Assembly: GCF_014646755.1 (NCBI RefSeq)
Contig: NZ_BMNW01000014.1
Span: forward strand, 34,647 to 98,646
Direction of reading: 5' to 3'
DNA from: Pseudomonas asuensis
GTDB lineage: Bacteria; Pseudomonadota; Gammaproteobacteria; Pseudomonadales; Pseudomonadaceae
Length of the DNA stretch: 64,000 nucleotides
Below, piece by piece: positions 10,438 through 20,807 of this stretch; position 1 is the first letter of the stretch; each line of letters starts with the position of its first letter. The notes beneath the pieces were generated by a model. It was not told the DNA's origin. It did no database searches and saw only the letters and a program-made list of their open reading frames with translations. Both the position numbers and the translations under genes were made by a program.

Positions 10438-11196
10438 ATGCGCAAGCCCTTAGTCGCTGGTAACTGGAAAATGCACGGAACACGTGCCGATGTAGCCGAG
10501 CTGATAGAGGGATTAAGTAAGCTCGCCTTATCTGATGATGTTGAGATGGTAGTGTTTCCACCATTCTTGTTTATCGATCAGGTTGAGGTCGGTCTCGCTG
10601 GTGGCGGTATAGTACTCGGTGCACAAGATTGTGCTGTGCAGCCAGAGCAAGGTCCGCTTACGGGTGAGATAGCAGCGTCCCAGTTGCGTGATGTGGGTTG
10701 TAGATATGTTTTGGTGGGGCATTCCGAGCGTCGTCTAATTTTGCGTGAAGATGATGATTCGGTTACAAAAAAGTTTGCTTCAGCCCAAAAGATGGGTATA
10801 GTGCCCGTCCTTTGTGTTGGTGAGACTCAAGAGCAGCGAGAAGCTGGTAAAACCTTTGAGATTGTTAAAGGTCAGCTCAAGTCGGTAATAGACGCGCTAG
10901 GGATTGAGGCTTTTGAGAATGCAGTTGTAGCCTACGAGCCTGTATGGGCGATAGGTACAGGATTGACAGCAACTCCTGATGAAGCTCAGGCGGTGCATCA
11001 GGAAATCCGGCAGTTCCTCCGATCTTATAGTGGCGATGTGGCTGATAAAGTCAGGCTTCTATATGGTGGTAGTGTAAAGGGCGGTAATGCTGCCGAGTTG
11101 TTCGGTATGCCTGATATCGATGGTGGGCTTGTTGGTGGAGCCTCCCTAAATGCGAATGAATTTGGCGTGATTTATCACGCTGCTGGAAGTAAATGA
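10438..11196 (+). CDS. tpiA: Triosephosphate isomerase
   Basis: This enzyme interconverts dihydroxyacetone phosphate and glyceraldehyde-3-phosphate. The 252 residues include the substrate-binding N-x-K of GNWKMHG, the catalytic His in VGHSERR at about residue 95, the catalytic Glu in [11 protein letters not shown] and the phosphate-gripping [10 protein letters not shown] near the C-terminus. It is a standard TIM barrel length. The stop codon overlaps the secG start region, so secG translation is probably coupled. Confidence 0.97.
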   Translation: MRKPLVAGNWKMHGTRADVAELIEGLSKLALSDDVEMVVFPPFLFIDQVEVGLAGGGIVLGAQDCAVQPEQGPLTGEIAASQLRDVGCRYVLVGHSERRLILREDDDSVTKKFASAQKMGIVPVLCVGETQEQREAGKTFEIVKGQLKSVIDALGIEAFENAVVAYEPVWAIGTGLTATPDEAQAVHQEIRQFLRSYSGDVADKVRLLYGGSVKGGNAAELFGMPDIDGGLVGGASLNANEFGVIYHAAGSK

Positions 11197-11582
11197 TGTT
11201 AGAAACTCTAGTTGTTGTCGTGCATCTGCTAATGGCGCTGGGCTTAGTTGTCCTTGTGCTTCTTCAGCAGGGTAAAGGTGCGGACGCTGGTGCTTCTTTT
11301 GGTGCAGGTGCTTCGGGTACTGTTTTCGGAAGCCAAGGTTCTGCTACCTTTTTGAGTCGATTTACTGCTATACTAGCGGCGGTTTTTTTCGCTACTAGCC
11401 TGGGTCTGGCATACTTCGCCAAGGAAAAAGCAAATGCACTGCAGGAAGTTGGTCTTCCTAAGCCTGCAGTCATTCAGCAGACGCCTGAAGTTGAAAAGCC
11501 TGTGGCAAATGATGATGTTCCCATGTCACAGCAAAAGCCTTCGACATCCTCAGAAGGTGATGTTCCGGGAAGTCAGAAATAG
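11196..11582 (+). CDS. secG: Protein-export membrane protein SecG
   Basis: SecG is the small third subunit of the SecYEG translocon. The 128-residue protein has a first transmembrane segment (about 3-23), the conserved [24 protein letters not shown] stretch, here cited as [11 protein letters not shown] plus [16 protein letters not shown], and a second transmembrane segment (about 52-70). A Lys/Pro/Ser-rich tail ends the protein. ATGATG at 11193 offers two starts. I prefer 11196 because a GGAAG sequence is then better spaced and it matches the usual MLET start. The tRNA-Leu gene begins 11 bases after the stop. Confidence 0.93.
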   Translation: MLETLVVVVHLLMALGLVVLVLLQQGKGADAGASFGAGASGTVFGSQGSATFLSRFTAILAAVFFATSLGLAYFAKEKANALQEVGLPKPAVIQQTPEVEKPVANDDVPMSQQKPSTSSEGDVPGSQK

Positions 11583-11593
11583 TAAGACGTTTT

Positions 11594-11679
11594 GCCGAAG
11601 TGGTGGAATTGGTAGACACGCTATCTTGAGGGGGTAGTGGCCAACGGCTGTATGGGTTCGAGTCCCATCTTCGGCACCA
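11594..11679 (+). tRNA. tRNA-Leu (anticodon GAG)
   Basis: A complete class II tRNA with encoded CCA. The acceptor stem pairs GCCGAAG (11594-11600) with CTTCGGC (11669-11675), followed by ACCA. The anticodon stem CTATC/GGTAG encloses the loop TTGAGGG with anticodon GAG at 11628-11630. The long variable arm and the TTCGAGT T-loop fit tRNA-Leu. It lies directly after secG and is probably processed from that transcript. Confidence 0.95.
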
Positions 11680-11718
11680 TAATTAAGACACTAATTAAGT
11701 GTCGAGAGCGTAAGTAGA

Positions 11719-11747
11719 TTGACCTGAAAGAGACTCTTTCTTATACT
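11719..11747 (+). promoter_or_regulatory. Sigma-70 promoter for initiator tRNA / nusA operon
   Basis: TTGACC at 11719-11724 and TATACT at 11742-11747 are separated by 17 bases. Transcription would start a few bases before the tRNA-fMet gene at 11764. This is a near-consensus sigma-70 promoter and probably the main entry to metY-rimP-nusA-infB. Confidence 0.75.
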
Positions 11748-11763
11748 TTCGCTCCAGCTTTGA

Positions 11764-11840
<77 letters not shown>

Positions 11841-11846
11841 GTCAAC

Positions 11847-11871
11847 AAAGGCCCCTTTATAGGGGCTTTTT
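11847..11871 (+). terminator. Intrinsic terminator after tRNA-fMet
   Basis: GCCCC and GGGGC pair around a 6-base loop, extended by AAAG on the left and a run of five T on the right. It lies 6 bases after the tRNA-fMet CCA end and precedes the rimP operon, so some read-through must occur unless a later promoter exists. Confidence 0.85.
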
Positions 11872-11917
11872 GTTAGCTGAACAGTCAGGTCGCGCGTTCT
11901 TGCGGCGACCACAAGGG

Positions 11918-11939
11918 ATGGGCGTTATGCCCATTTTTT
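11918..11939 (+). terminator. Second intrinsic terminator / attenuator before rimP
   Basis: ATGGGC and GCCCAT form a 6-bp stem with loop GTTAT, followed by TTTTTATTT. It lies about 30 bases upstream of rimP and makes a tandem arrangement with the terminator at 11847-11871. Leader terminators in front of nusA operons are a known control point in E. coli. That role here is inferred. Confidence 0.75.
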
Positions 11940-11967
11940 ATTTGCACAGCATGCGTGAGGCAACCAG

Positions 11968-12426
11968 GTGTCGAGCAAGCTAGAACAGTTGCAAGCCATG
12001 CTGGCCCCCGTCATCGAAGCGCTTGGCTATGAATGCTGGGGCATCGAGTACATTTCCCAGGGCCGGCATTCTCTGCTAAGGGTCTATATCGATCATTCAA
12101 ACGGAATTCTGGTTGAGGACTGCGAAAAAGTCAGTCGTCAAGTTAGTGGGATTTTAGACGTAGAAGATCCAATTCCGGGCGAATATACCTTGGAGGTTTC
12201 CTCTCCAGGTATGGATAGACCTTTATTCACTCTTGAGCAATTCAGCGCTTTTGTAGGTGAGCAAGTAAAAATAAGGCTTCGTTCGCCTTATGAAGGCCGC
12301 CGCAACTTTCAGGGCCTTTTGCGCGGTGTGGAAGATCAGGACGTCGTGGTTCAGGTTGATAACCATGAGTATCTGCTTCCCATCGAGATGATCGATAAGG
12401 CTAATGTCATTCCCCGATTTGAATAA
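11968..12426 (+). CDS. rimP: Ribosome maturation factor RimP
   Basis: RimP supports 30S subunit maturation. The 152-residue protein shows the conserved motifs [32 protein letters not shown] at about residues 71-86 and [13 protein letters not shown] start is used: the resulting N-terminus MSSKLEQLQ matches Pseudomonas RimP and a GAGG lies upstream. The gene opens the rimP-nusA-infB-rbfA-truB cluster. Confidence 0.95.
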   Translation: MSSKLEQLQAMLAPVIEALGYECWGIEYISQGRHSLLRVYIDHSNGILVEDCEKVSRQVSGILDVEDPIPGEYTLEVSSPGMDRPLFTLEQFSAFVGEQVKIRLRSPYEGRRNFQGLLRGVEDQDVVVQVDNHEYLLPIEMIDKANVIPRFE

Positions 12427-12473
12427 AGCGCAAATCCGCGAATCCCAAAGGATTGCGACAGGCGAGGCGTACG

Positions 12474-13955
12474 ATGAGTAAAGAAGTTCTACTGGTAGTG
12501 GAATCAGTTTCCAATGAGAAAGGTGTTCCGCCCGGTGTCATTTTCGAGGCATTGGAGCTAGCCCTAGCCACTGCCACAAAGAAACGCTATGAAGAAGATG
12601 TAGAACTGCGTGTGGCTATCAACCGCCACAATGGTAGTTACGAAACGTTTCGTTGCTGGACAGTTGTTAAAGATGAAGACTTCGATAATCCAGCAGCGAA
12701 CCTGACGCTTGATGAAGCCCAGGAAATCAATCCAGATGCCAAGTTTGGCGATCTGATTGAAGAAAAGATTGAATCCATTGAGTTCGGTCGTATTGCGGCC
12801 CAAACAGCCAAGCAAGTAATCGTTCAGAAAGTACGTGAAGCTGAGCGCGCTCAGATTGTTGATGCTTACCGTGAAAAAGTAGGTGAGATCATTTCAGGTA
12901 CTGTCAAAAAAGTTACCCGGGATAATGTGATTGTCGATCTGGGCAATAATGCAGAGGCATTGTTGGCGCGTGATCAAATCATTCCACGGGAAAATTTCCG
13001 TGTTGGTGTTCGCGTTCGTGCGTTGCTTAAAGAAATTCGCACAGAAAACCGCGGACCTCAACTGGTCCTGTCGCGTACAGCGCCTGAAATGCTGATCGAG
13101 CTATTTCGTATTGAAGTACCGGAAATCTCCGAGCAGTTAATTGATGTCATGGCTGCCGCCCGTGATCCGGGTTCGCGCGCCAAAATCGCCGTACGCTCTA
13201 AAGATAAGCGCATCGATCCGCAGGGCGCCTGTATTGGTATGCGCGGCTCGCGTGTCCAGGCAGTATCTGGTGAGTTGGGTGGTGAGCGGGTAGATATCGT
13301 CTTGTGGGATGACAACCCGGCTCAATTCGTTATCAACGCCATGGCACCCGCAGAAGTTGCGTCGATCATTGTTGATGAAGATACCCATACCATGGATATC
13401 GCTGTTGCTGCTGACAACTTGGCTCAGGCCATTGGCCGCAGTGGCCAGAATGTTCGTCTTGCGAGCCAATTGACAGGCTGGACATTAAACGTGATGACCG
13501 AAGAGGACATCATGGCTAAGCAAAAGGCAGAAACGGGCGATATTCTTCAGCAGTTTGTAGATGAACTGGATGTAGATGAAGAGCTGGCTCAAGTGTTGGT
13601 TGAAGAAGGTTTCACCACACTTGAAGAGATCGCCTATGTCCCCATGGAAGAAATGCTCAACATTGATGGCTTCGATGAGGATGTCGTCAATGAGCTGCGT
13701 AACCGGGCTAAGGATCGCCTATTAACCCGTGCCATCGCGACGGAAGAAAAACTGGCTGACAAAAAGCCAGCGGAAGATTTGCTTAGTCTCGAAGGCATGA
13801 CTGAGGAACTCGCGCTTGAGCTGGCGCAGCGAGGCGTTGCCAATCGCGAAGATCTTGCCGAGCAGTCCATTGATGACCTGCTCGATATTAACGGCATGAA
13901 TGAAGAGCGTGCCGGCAAGTTGATCATGGCTGCCCGTGCCCATTGGTTTGAGTGA
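12474..13955 (+). CDS. nusA: Transcription termination/antitermination factor NusA
   Basis: NusA binds RNA polymerase and modulates pausing, termination and rRNA antitermination. From the ATG at 12474 it has 493 residues, near the E. coli length. Order of domains: N-terminal RNAP-binding domain, S1 domain ([23 protein letters not shown] at about 140-160, cited as [18 protein letters not shown]), two KH domains with [14 protein letters not shown] and [12 protein letters not shown], and two C-terminal acidic repeats, each with a LVEEGF or LAQRGV helix-hairpin-helix-like motif. A longer upstream in-frame start at 12453 lacks family support; GAGGC lies correctly before the chosen ATG. Confidence 0.97.
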   Translation: MSKEVLLVVESVSNEKGVPPGVIFEALELALATATKKRYEEDVELRVAINRHNGSYETFRCWTVVKDEDFDNPAANLTLDEAQEINPDAKFGDLIEEKIESIEFGRIAAQTAKQVIVQKVREAERAQIVDAYREKVGEIISGTVKKVTRDNVIVDLGNNAEALLARDQIIPRENFRVGVRVRALLKEIRTENRGPQLVLSRTAPEMLIELFRIEVPEISEQLIDVMAAARDPGSRAKIAVRSKDKRIDPQGACIGMRGSRVQAVSGELGGERVDIVLWDDNPAQFVINAMAPAEVASIIVDEDTHTMDIAVAADNLAQAIGRSGQNVRLASQLTGWTLNVMTEEDIMAKQKAETGDILQQFVDELDVDEELAQVLVEEGFTTLEEIAYVPMEEMLNIDGFDEDVVNELRNRAKDRLLTRAIATEEKLADKKPAEDLLSLEGMTEELALELAQRGVANREDLAEQSIDDLLDINGMNEERAGKLIMAARAHWFE

Positions 13956-13981
13956 GCGGTGCTGCCTGAGGAGAAGAGTGC

Positions 13982-16558
13982 ATGACGCAAGTCACGGTGA
14001 AAGAACTGGCCCAAACGGTCAATACACCGGTTGAACGCCTGCTGCAACAAATGCAGGAAGCGGGTCTGTCCCATAGCAGTGCAGACCAGGTTGTAACCGA
14101 CACTGAAAAGCAAAAACTGCTGTCTCATCTGAAAGGAAACACCAAGCTGGACGAACCGCGTAAAATAACGCTCCAGCGCAAGACTCAAACGACGTTGAAA
14201 GTGTCTGGAAGCAAGACAGTTAATGTCGAAGTCCGCAAAAAGAAGACATATGTCAAGCAAAGCCCTGACGAGTTGGCGGTAGAACAGCAACGTGAGGCTG
14301 AAGAGGCTGCACGTCTGAAGGCTGAAGAAGAAGCTCGTCAGCGAGTAGAGGAAGAGATTCGCTTGAAGGCCGAAGAAGAGGCTCGTCTTAACGCTGAAGA
14401 GGAAGCTCGTCAGCAGGCTGCTGCCAAGGCCGCTCAAGAGGCGGCAGAAGCGGCTGCGAAAGCCGCTACAGAAACCAAGTCCGAGGAAGTAGTGGAAGAA
14501 GTGGTTGCAAATAAAACAGCGCCGGCAGCACCGGCAGCTGTATCTGATGAGCGCAAGCGCGAAGAAGTGCGTCGTCCCCCAGCTGCCCCTGTAGCCGGCA
14601 AACGGGATGACGATGAGCGTCGCGATCGCAAACATGCACAGCATCGTCCTTCTTTGAAGGAGAAGGACAAGGTTAGTACCCCGCGCGTTGTTCGCACCGC
14701 AGGTGAGGACGAAGATGATGGTTTTGGCGGTCGTCGTGGCGGTCGAAACAAGTCCAAGCTTAAAAAACGTAATCAGCATGGCTTCCAGAACCCTACGGGT
14801 CCAGTCGTTCGTGAAGTAGCTCTGGGTGAGACAATTACTGTTGCTGAATTGGCGCAGCAAATGTCCGTCAAGGCTGCTGAAGTTATCAAGTTCATGTTCA
14901 AGATGGGTTCTCCCGCCACTATCAACCAAGTGCTGGATCGTGAAACAGCACAGCTAGTAGCTGAAGACTTTGGTCATAAGGTCAAGTTAGTCAGCGAAAA
15001 CGCACTGGAAGAGCAACTGGCAGAGTCGCTCAAGTTTGAAGGCGAAGAAGTTCACCGCGCACCCGTGGTAACGGTCATGGGTCACGTTGACCATGGTAAG
15101 ACCTCTTTGCTGGATTACATCCGTCGCGCCAAGGTTGCAGCAGGCGAAGCGGGTGGCATTACCCAACATATTGGCGCTTACCATGTAAATACGGATCGTG
15201 GCATGGTGACGTTCTTGGATACCCCTGGTCACGCAGCCTTTACAGCTATGCGTGCCCGTGGTGCTCAAGCAACCGATATTGTTATTCTGGTTGTAGCGGC
15301 CGATGACGGTGTCATGCCACAGACAGAAGAAGCTATCCAGCACGCCAAGGCTGCTGGTGTGCCGATCGTTGTTGCAGTGAACAAGATCGACAAGCCTGAT
15401 GCAGATCCGGACCGTGTTAAACATGATCTGGCTGGGCGTGACGTTATCCCGGAAGAGTGGGGCGGTGATACTCAGTTTGTTCATGTATCTGCCAAAGCAG
15501 GTACTGGCGTTGATGAGCTGTTAGAAGCGATTCTTCTGCAGGCTGAAGTTCTTGAGTTGACTGCAACACCTTCAGCTCCAGGCCGTGGTGTCGTAATTGA
15601 GTCGCGCCTTGATAAGGGTCGCGGGCCGGTTGCTACTGTTCTGGTGCAAAACGGTACTCTGCGCCAGGGTGATATGGCTCTGGTCGGTGTTAACTTCGGT
15701 CGTATCCGTGCCATGCTCGATGAGAATGGCAAGCCGATCAAAGAGGCTGGTCCATCCATCCCCGTCGAAATTCTTGGCTTGGATGGTACGCCGGATGCCG
15801 GTGATGAGCTGACTGTTCTGACCGATGAGAAAAAAGCACGTGAAGTTGCCTTGTTCCGTCAGGGTAAGTTCCGTGAGGTCAAGCTGGCGCGTGCTCAGGC
15901 AGGCAAGCTCGAAAATATTTTCGAAAACATGGGCCAGGACGAGAAAAAGACGCTTAACATCGTTCTCAAGTCCGATGTACGCGGTTCTCTAGAAGCTCTG
16001 CAAAGCTCGCTCAGTGGTCTGGGTAACGATGAAGTCCAGGTGCGTGTTGTTGCGGGTGGTGTAGGCGGTATCACTGAAAGTGATGCGAACCTAGCGCTGG
16101 CTTCTAATGCAGTTCTCTTCGGCTTTAACGTTCGTGCCGATGCTGGTGCTCGTAAGATCATTGAGCAGGAAGGTTTGGATCTACGTTATTACAACGTGAT
16201 CTACGACATTATCGAAGATGTTAAGAAAGCGCTAACGGGTATGCTGGGCAGTGATGTTCGCGAGAATATTCTGGGCATTGCAGAAGTTCGTGACGTCTTC
16301 CGTTCGCCGAAGTTTGGCGCTGTTGCAGGCTGTATGGTTGTTGAAGGCATGGTCCATCGCAATCGTCCGATTCGTGTTCTACGTGAAGATATTGTGATCT
16401 TTGAAGGTGAACTCGAATCTCTGCGTCGCTTCAAAGATGACGTGGCTGAAGTTCGTGCCGGCATGGAGTGCGGTATCGGTGTGAAGAGCTATAACGACGT
16501 TAAGGTCGGCGACAAGATCGAAGTTTTCGAGAAGGTCGAAGTAGCGCGCTCGCTGTAA
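13982..16558 (+). CDS. infB: Translation initiation factor IF-2
   Basis: IF-2 is the GTPase that brings initiator tRNA to the 30S subunit. The 858-residue protein has an N-terminal IF2N domain, a long charged Ala/Glu/Arg-rich linker of low complexity (about 95-165), a second IF2N domain, and the G domain with [14 protein letters not shown] at about 364-377, DTPGH and NKID. The C-terminal initiator-tRNA-binding domain ends the protein. AGGAGAAG precedes the ATG. The initiator tRNA gene is 2.1 kb upstream in the same cluster. Confidence 0.98.
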   Translation: MTQVTVKELAQTVNTPVERLLQQMQEAGLSHSSADQVVTDTEKQKLLSHLKGNTKLDEPRKITLQRKTQTTLKVSGSKTVNVEVRKKKTYVKQSPDELAVEQQREAEEAARLKAEEEARQRVEEEIRLKAEEEARLNAEEEARQQAAAKAAQEAAEAAAKAATETKSEEVVEEVVANKTAPAAPAAVSDERKREEVRRPPAAPVAGKRDDDERRDRKHAQHRPSLKEKDKVSTPRVVRTAGEDEDDGFGGRRGGRNKSKLKKRNQHGFQNPTGPVVREVALGETITVAELAQQMSVKAAEVIKFMFKMGSPATINQVLDRETAQLVAEDFGHKVKLVSENALEEQLAESLKFEGEEVHRAPVVTVMGHVDHGKTSLLDYIRRAKVAAGEAGGITQHIGAYHVNTDRGMVTFLDTPGHAAFTAMRARGAQATDIVILVVAADDGVMPQTEEAIQHAKAAGVPIVVAVNKIDKPDADPDRVKHDLAGRDVIPEEWGGDTQFVHVSAKAGTGVDELLEAILLQAEVLELTATPSAPGRGVVIESRLDKGRGPVATVLVQNGTLRQGDMALVGVNFGRIRAMLDENGKPIKEAGPSIPVEILGLDGTPDAGDELTVLTDEKKAREVALFRQGKFREVKLARAQAGKLENIFENMGQDEKKTLNIVLKSDVRGSLEALQSSLSGLGNDEVQVRVVAGGVGGITESDANLALASNAVLFGFNVRADAGARKIIEQEGLDLRYYNVIYDIIEDVKKALTGMLGSDVRENILGIAEVRDVFRSPKFGAVAGCMVVEGMVHRNRPIRVLREDIVIFEGELESLRRFKDDVAEVRAGMECGIGVKSYNDVKVGDKIEVFEKVEVARSL

Positions 16559-16580
16559 TTCACGCAAGCGAAAAGCCAGG

Positions 16581-16620
16581 AGCTGGAAGTTGTCGGAAGA
16601 CAGCTTCCAGCTTCGTCTTT
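16581..16620 (+). terminator. Strong GNRA-capped terminator between infB and rbfA
   Basis: A 14-bp stem (AGCTGGAAGTTGTC paired with GACAGCTTCCAGCT, one T-G wobble) is capped by GGAA, followed by TCGTCTTTTT. It looks like a real intrinsic terminator inside the infB-rbfA-truB cluster, so downstream genes need read-through or another promoter. Confidence 0.85.
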
Positions 16621-16652
16621 TTAACAGCACCTGGCTTTAAGAGAGAGCGAAG

Positions 16653-17033
16653 ATGGCTAAAGAATACACTCGTACTCAGCGCATCGGCGATCAGATGCAG
16701 CGTGAGTTAGCGCTTTTGATTCAGCGGGAAATTAAAGATCCTCGCCTGGGCTTGGTAACGATTACTGACGTCAATGTGGCGCGTGATCTTTCCCATGCCA
16801 AAGTATTTATCACTGTTTTGGGTAAAGATTCGTCTGAGGATATTGCCCAGAACTTAGGGATTTTGAATGAAGCCTCCGGCTTTTTGCGTCAGCAGTTAGG
16901 ACGCGCAATGAAGCTTAGGACGATCCCGCAAATGCGCTTTCATTATGATGAGAGCATCCGTCGCGGAGCAGAACTGTCTGCATTGATCGAGCGTGCAGTA
17001 TCTGAAGACCGTCGTCACGAGGGTGGAGAGTAA
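16653..17033 (+). CDS. rbfA: Ribosome-binding factor A
   Basis: RbfA is a KH-fold protein needed for late 30S maturation and 16S 5'-end processing, important in the cold. The 126-residue protein contains the conserved N-terminal [14 protein letters not shown], the [16 protein letters not shown] strand region and [20 protein letters not shown] at about residues 88-107. GAGAG lies before the ATG. It follows the strong hairpin after infB and ends 2 bases before truB. Confidence 0.96.
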   Translation: MAKEYTRTQRIGDQMQRELALLIQREIKDPRLGLVTITDVNVARDLSHAKVFITVLGKDSSEDIAQNLGILNEASGFLRQQLGRAMKLRTIPQMRFHYDESIRRGAELSALIERAVSEDRRHEGGE

Positions 17034-17035
17034 GC

Positions 17036-17950
17036 GTGGCCCAAGTGAAACGAATCCGTCGATCGGTTAACGGTATTCTGGTACTCGACAAGCCGCGTGG
17101 ACTAACCTCTAATGCGGCGCTGCAAAAGGTACGCTGGTTGCTTAATGCTGAAAAAGCTGGACATACCGGTAGCCTTGATCCATTGGCGACGGGTGTTTTG
17201 CCGTTGTGCTTTGGTGAAGCAACAAAGTTTTCGCAATATCTGTTGGATGCCGATAAAGGCTATGAAACAGTCATGCAACTAGGTGTCACCACAACGACAG
17301 GTGATGCAGAGGGAGAGATTGTTGACCGCCGAGAGGTAAGTCTTGACGCCTCGGCTTTAGAGGCAGTGTTACCTGCCTTCCGTGGTGATATCCTTCAGAT
17401 TCCACCTATGTATTCTGCCCTTAAGCGAGACGGTAAGCCGCTCTATAAGTTGGCTCGGGCAGGTGAGGTCGTGGAGCGGGAACCGCGTTCTGTTACTATT
17501 AGCAGCCTTGAGCTACTGGCGCTGACAACAGATCGCGCTACACTCGATGTGCATTGCAGCAAGGGCACCTATATTCGATCTTTGGTCGAAGACCTGGGGC
17601 AAGCGCTTGGTTGCGGTGCCCATGTGGCTGAGCTACGCAGAACCCAGGCAGGGCCTTTTGCCTTGGCTCAGTCCGTAAGTCTTGAGGCGCTGGAGAAGGC
17701 GCACGAAGAAGGTGGTGCAGAAGCACTCGATGCTTTCCTGCTTCCAGTTGACAGTGGTTTGGAGCATTGGCCGCTGTTACAACTGACCGAGCACACGGCT
17801 TTTTACTGGCTGCATGGACAGCCGGTAAGAGCAGCTAACGCACCCAAATTTGGCTGGATGCGGGTACAGGATAATGAAGGTCGCTTTATCGGTATCGGTG
17901 AAGTGACTGACGATGGACGTATTGCGCCTCGTCGTTTGGTTCGGTCGTAA
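17036..17950 (+). CDS. truB: tRNA pseudouridine-55 synthase TruB
   Basis: TruB makes pseudouridine 55 in the T-loop of tRNAs and acts as a tRNA folding chaperone. The 304 residues contain the catalytic aspartate in [15 protein letters not shown] (Asp at residue 48), the thumb-loop region and the [13 protein letters not shown] motif at about 182-194. A C-terminal PUA-like domain follows. The GTG start lies 2 bases after the rbfA stop and gives the expected N-terminus, so translation is probably coupled. Confidence 0.96.
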   Translation: MAQVKRIRRSVNGILVLDKPRGLTSNAALQKVRWLLNAEKAGHTGSLDPLATGVLPLCFGEATKFSQYLLDADKGYETVMQLGVTTTTGDAEGEIVDRREVSLDASALEAVLPAFRGDILQIPPMYSALKRDGKPLYKLARAGEVVEREPRSVTISSLELLALTTDRATLDVHCSKGTYIRSLVEDLGQALGCGAHVAELRRTQAGPFALAQSVSLEALEKAHEEGGAEALDAFLLPVDSGLEHWPLLQLTEHTAFYWLHGQPVRAANAPKFGWMRVQDNEGRFIGIGEVTDDGRIAPRRLVRS

Positions 17951-18044
17951 GACTGATGCGAGGGTGGCTGTTAATAGGCACGGTCATTCCTCTTCTCTAA
18001 CACGAGGGTAATTCCCTCGGCCTGTTATATCTAGGAGCCCTATC

Positions 18045-18314
18045 ATGGCACTTAGCGTTGAAGAAAAAGCCCAGATCGTAACTGAGTACAAGCGCGCCGA
18101 AGGCGACACTGGTTCTCCTGAAGTACAAGTTGCTCTGCTGTCTGCCAACATTGACAAACTGCAGGGTCACTTCAAGGCCAACAATAAGGATCACCACAGC
18201 CGCCGTGGTCTGATCCGTATGGTTAACCAGCGTCGTAAGCTGCTGGACTACCTGAAGGCCAAGGACACTACTCGTTATAGTGACCTGATCAGCCGTCTGG
18301 GCCTGCGTCGTTGA
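18045..18314 (+). CDS. rpsO: 30S ribosomal protein S15
   Basis: S15 is an early 16S rRNA-binding protein. The 89-residue sequence is typical, with [14 protein letters not shown], the helix [15 protein letters not shown] and the C-terminal LGLRR. TAGGAG precedes the ATG. A short GC hairpin (CGAGGG/CCCTCG, 18003-18019) in the leader may take part in the autoregulation that is common for rpsO; that role is inference. pnp follows after an intrinsic terminator, as in many gammaproteobacteria. Confidence 0.98.
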   Translation: MALSVEEKAQIVTEYKRAEGDTGSPEVQVALLSANIDKLQGHFKANNKDHHSRRGLIRMVNQRRKLLDYLKAKDTTRYSDLISRLGLRR

Positions 18315-18343
18315 TCACGATGCAAGCTGGACGCTAGTCGCTT

Positions 18344-18382
18344 AAAAGCTGGGAGTCGGTTATGCCGATTTCCAGCTTTTTT
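18344..18382 (+). terminator. Intrinsic terminator after rpsO
   Basis: A long stem begins AAAAGCTGG and returns as CCAGCTTTTTT, with an inner GTCGG/CCGAT extension and loop TTATG. It lies 30 bases after rpsO and separates it from pnp. Confidence 0.88.
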
Positions 18383-18467
18383 GCTTCATGCGTCCCTGAG
18401 ATCGCGCCGGGTCCGATACCCTGCCGCTCTCAAGATTTCCCCAAGGGCAATACAAGAAGGAAATACT

Positions 18468-20573
18468 GTGAATCCAGTAATCAAGACATTTAAGTTTGGT
18501 CAGCAGACCGTAACACTGGAGACGGGCCGCATTGCGCGCCAGGCCAGTGGTGCAGTACTCGTTAGCACTGAAGACGTTAGTGTTCTAGTAACTGTTGTGG
18601 GCGCCAAGTCTCCAGCAGAAGGCCGTGACTTTTTCCCGCTGTCTGTCCATTATCAGGAAAAGACCTATGCCGCAGGCCGCATTCCTGGTGGCTACTTCAA
18701 GCGTGAAGGCCGTCCGAGCGAAAAAGAGACACTGACCTCTCGTTTGATCGACCGTCCAATCCGTCCGCTGTTTCCAGAAGGCTTCATGAACGAAGTGCAG
18801 GTTGTCTGCACTGTCGTTTCGACAAATAAGAAGTCTGATCCAGATATCGCTGCCATGATTGGTACATCTGCCGCTCTGGCTATTTCTGGTATTCCATTTG
18901 CGGGCCCTATTGGCGCTGCTCGTGTTGGTTTCCACCCAGAACTAGGCTACATCATCAACCCAAGCTTTGAGCAGCTTCAAAGCTCCAGCCTGGACATGGT
19001 TGTAGCAGGTACTTCTGATGCCGTTCTAATGGTTGAATCTGAAGCTGATGAGCTGACAGAGGACCAGATGCTGGGCGCTGTGCTGTTTGCACATGAAGAG
19101 TTCCAAGTTGTAATCGAGGCAGTCAAGGAACTTGCTGCTGAAGTAGGCAAGCCTACTTGGGATTGGCAAGCTCCTGTTGAAAATACTACGCTGGTTAACC
19201 AGTTGCGCGCCGAGTTTGGTGAAGCCATTTCGCAGGCTTATACCATTACTGTCAAACAGGACCGCTATGCGGCGCTGGGTGAGCTGCGTGATCAAGCTGT
19301 TGCCAAGTTTGCTGGCGAAGAAGAAGGTCAGTACAGCGCTGCTGAGATCAAAGAGATTTTTGGCCTGCTGGAGTACCGCACTGTTCGTGAGAACATTGTA
19401 GATGGTAAGCCACGTATCGATGGCCGTGACACCCGTACTGTTCGTCCGCTGAATATTGAAGTGGGTGTCTTGAGCAAGACTCACGGCTCCGCTTTATTCA
19501 CGCGTGGTGAAACACAGGCGCTGGTGGCAACTACCCTGGGTACTGCCCGTGATGCTCAAATCCTCGATATGCTAGAAGGGGAGCGTCGTGACACCTTTAT
19601 GCTGCACTATAACTTCCCACCCTTCTCCGTAGGAGAGTGTGGGCGTATGGGCAGCCCAGGCCGTCGTGAGATTGGTCACGGCCGTTTGGCACGCCGTGGT
19701 GTTCAGGCCATGCTGCCGTCTCAGGAAGAGTTCCCCTACAGCATCCGTGTGGTGTCTGAAATTACTGAATCCAACGGCTCTAGCTCCATGGCTTCCGTAT
19801 GCGGTGCTTCGCTGGCCCTGATGGATGCAGGCGTTCCTGTTCGCGCTCCGGTTGCTGGCGTTGCGATGGGTCTGGTGAAAGAGGGTGACAGGTTTGCTGT
19901 CCTAACCGATATCCTGGGTGATGAAGATCACCTTGGCGATATGGACTTTAAGGTGGCCGGTACTGATAAGGGTGTTACTGCTCTGCAGATGGACATCAAG
20001 ATCAACGGTATTACCGAAGAGATCATGGAAGTCGCGCTGGCTCAGGCTTTAGAGGCTCGCCTCAATATCCTGTCCCAGATGAATCAGGTCATCGCCAAGC
20101 CGCGTGCAGAGTTGTCAGCTAATGCACCGACTATGATCGCTATGAAGATCGAGCCGGACAAGATTCGCGATGTCATCGGTAAGGGTGGCGCTGTTATCCG
20201 TGCAATCTGTGAAGAAACCAAGGCTTCGATTGATATCGAAGATGATGGCAGTGTGAAGATTTACGGTGAAACCCGTGAAGCGGCTGAGGCTGCCAAGCAG
20301 CGCGTCTTGGGCATTACTGCAGAAGCTGAGATTGGTAAGATTTACGTAGGTAAAGTCGAGCGTATCGTGGACTTCGGTGCTTTCGTAAATATCCTGCCTG
20401 GTAAGGATGGCCTGGTACATATCTCCCAAATCAGTGATCAGCGCATCGAGAAAGTTTCTGATGTACTGAAAGAAGGTCAGGAAATAAAGGTACTGGTACT
20501 GGACGTGGATAACCGTGGCCGTATCAAGCTATCCATCAAGGACGTAGCAGCAGCTGAAGCTTCTGGCACCTGA
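18468..20573 (+). CDS. pnp: Polyribonucleotide nucleotidyltransferase (PNPase)
   Basis: PNPase is a phosphorolytic 3'-5' exoribonuclease and a core degradosome component. From the GTG at 18468 it has 701 residues, the same as P. aeruginosa PNPase, starting [12 protein letters not shown] with AAGGA at a suitable distance. Domains in order: first RNase PH domain, helical domain, second RNase PH domain ([24 protein letters not shown]), KH domain ([14 protein letters not shown]) and C-terminal S1 domain ([20 protein letters not shown]). An earlier in-frame start at 18381 would extend into the rpsO terminator and is unlikely. Confidence 0.97.
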   Translation: MNPVIKTFKFGQQTVTLETGRIARQASGAVLVSTEDVSVLVTVVGAKSPAEGRDFFPLSVHYQEKTYAAGRIPGGYFKREGRPSEKETLTSRLIDRPIRPLFPEGFMNEVQVVCTVVSTNKKSDPDIAAMIGTSAALAISGIPFAGPIGAARVGFHPELGYIINPSFEQLQSSSLDMVVAGTSDAVLMVESEADELTEDQMLGAVLFAHEEFQVVIEAVKELAAEVGKPTWDWQAPVENTTLVNQLRAEFGEAISQAYTITVKQDRYAALGELRDQAVAKFAGEEEGQYSAAEIKEIFGLLEYRTVRENIVDGKPRIDGRDTRTVRPLNIEVGVLSKTHGSALFTRGETQALVATTLGTARDAQILDMLEGERRDTFMLHYNFPPFSVGECGRMGSPGRREIGHGRLARRGVQAMLPSQEEFPYSIRVVSEITESNGSSSMASVCGASLALMDAGVPVRAPVAGVAMGLVKEGDRFAVLTDILGDEDHLGDMDFKVAGTDKGVTALQMDIKINGITEEIMEVALAQALEARLNILSQMNQVIAKPRAELSANAPTMIAMKIEPDKIRDVIGKGGAVIRAICEETKASIDIEDDGSVKIYGETREAAEAAKQRVLGITAEAEIGKIYVGKVERIVDFGAFVNILPGKDGLVHISQISDQRIEKVSDVLKEGQEIKVLVLDVDNRGRIKLSIKDVAAAEASGT

Positions 20574-20588
20574 TAGATAGTGGTTAAG

Positions 20589-20613
20589 AGCCCAGCTTTT
20601 GCTGGGCTTTTTT
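20589..20613 (+). terminator. Intrinsic terminator after pnp
   Basis: AGCCCAGC and GCTGGGCT form an 8-bp stem with a TTTT loop, followed by six T. It is 15 bases after the pnp stop. Confidence 0.93.
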
Positions 20614-20625
20614 ATGCCTCTAATT

Positions 20626-20672
20626 CATGCAACTTGCATGTATTGCATGAACGATTTATTGCAATGTGCAAT
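20626..20672. promoter_or_regulatory. Paired TTGCA-type palindromes upstream of the sigma-54 promoter
   Basis: Two inverted repeats stand here: CATGCAA-C-TTGCATG (20626-20640) and ATTGCA-ATG-TGCAAT (20658-20672), with another TTGCATGA copy between them. They lie about 65-110 bases upstream of the -24 element, the usual place of sites for sigma-54 enhancer-binding activators. The activator is unknown. Confidence 0.55.
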
Positions 20673-20734
20673 TAACGTGAAAATCATAATATATATAACT
20701 GCTTGAAAAGTAAGGAATTTTTTTAATATCTAAC

Positions 20735-20750
20735 TTGGCATGCTGATTGC
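20735..20750 (+). promoter_or_regulatory. Sigma-54 (RpoN) -24/-12 promoter for the BON-domain gene
   Basis: TTGGCATGCTGATTGC has GG at 20737-20738 and GC at 20749-20750 with exactly 10 bases between, matching the TGGCAC-N5-TTGC consensus with one change. Transcription would start near 20762, leaving a leader of about 45 bases before the BON gene. Confidence 0.75.
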
Positions 20751-20807
20751 GATCATGATTAGTGCTAACGCCAGGATACGGCGTACACCCAAAACAGGAG
20801 TCACATT

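Noticed and set aside
13634..14929. Open frame of 431 codons antisense to nusA and infB
   Set aside because: Both sense genes are intact and conserved. The antisense protein is low-complexity and Leu/Phe/Ser-rich, mirroring the charged linker of IF-2.
18003..18019. CGAGGG/CCCTCG hairpin before rpsO as a truB terminator
   Set aside because: Only 6 bp and no T-run. It may be part of the rpsO leader but cannot be supported as a terminator.
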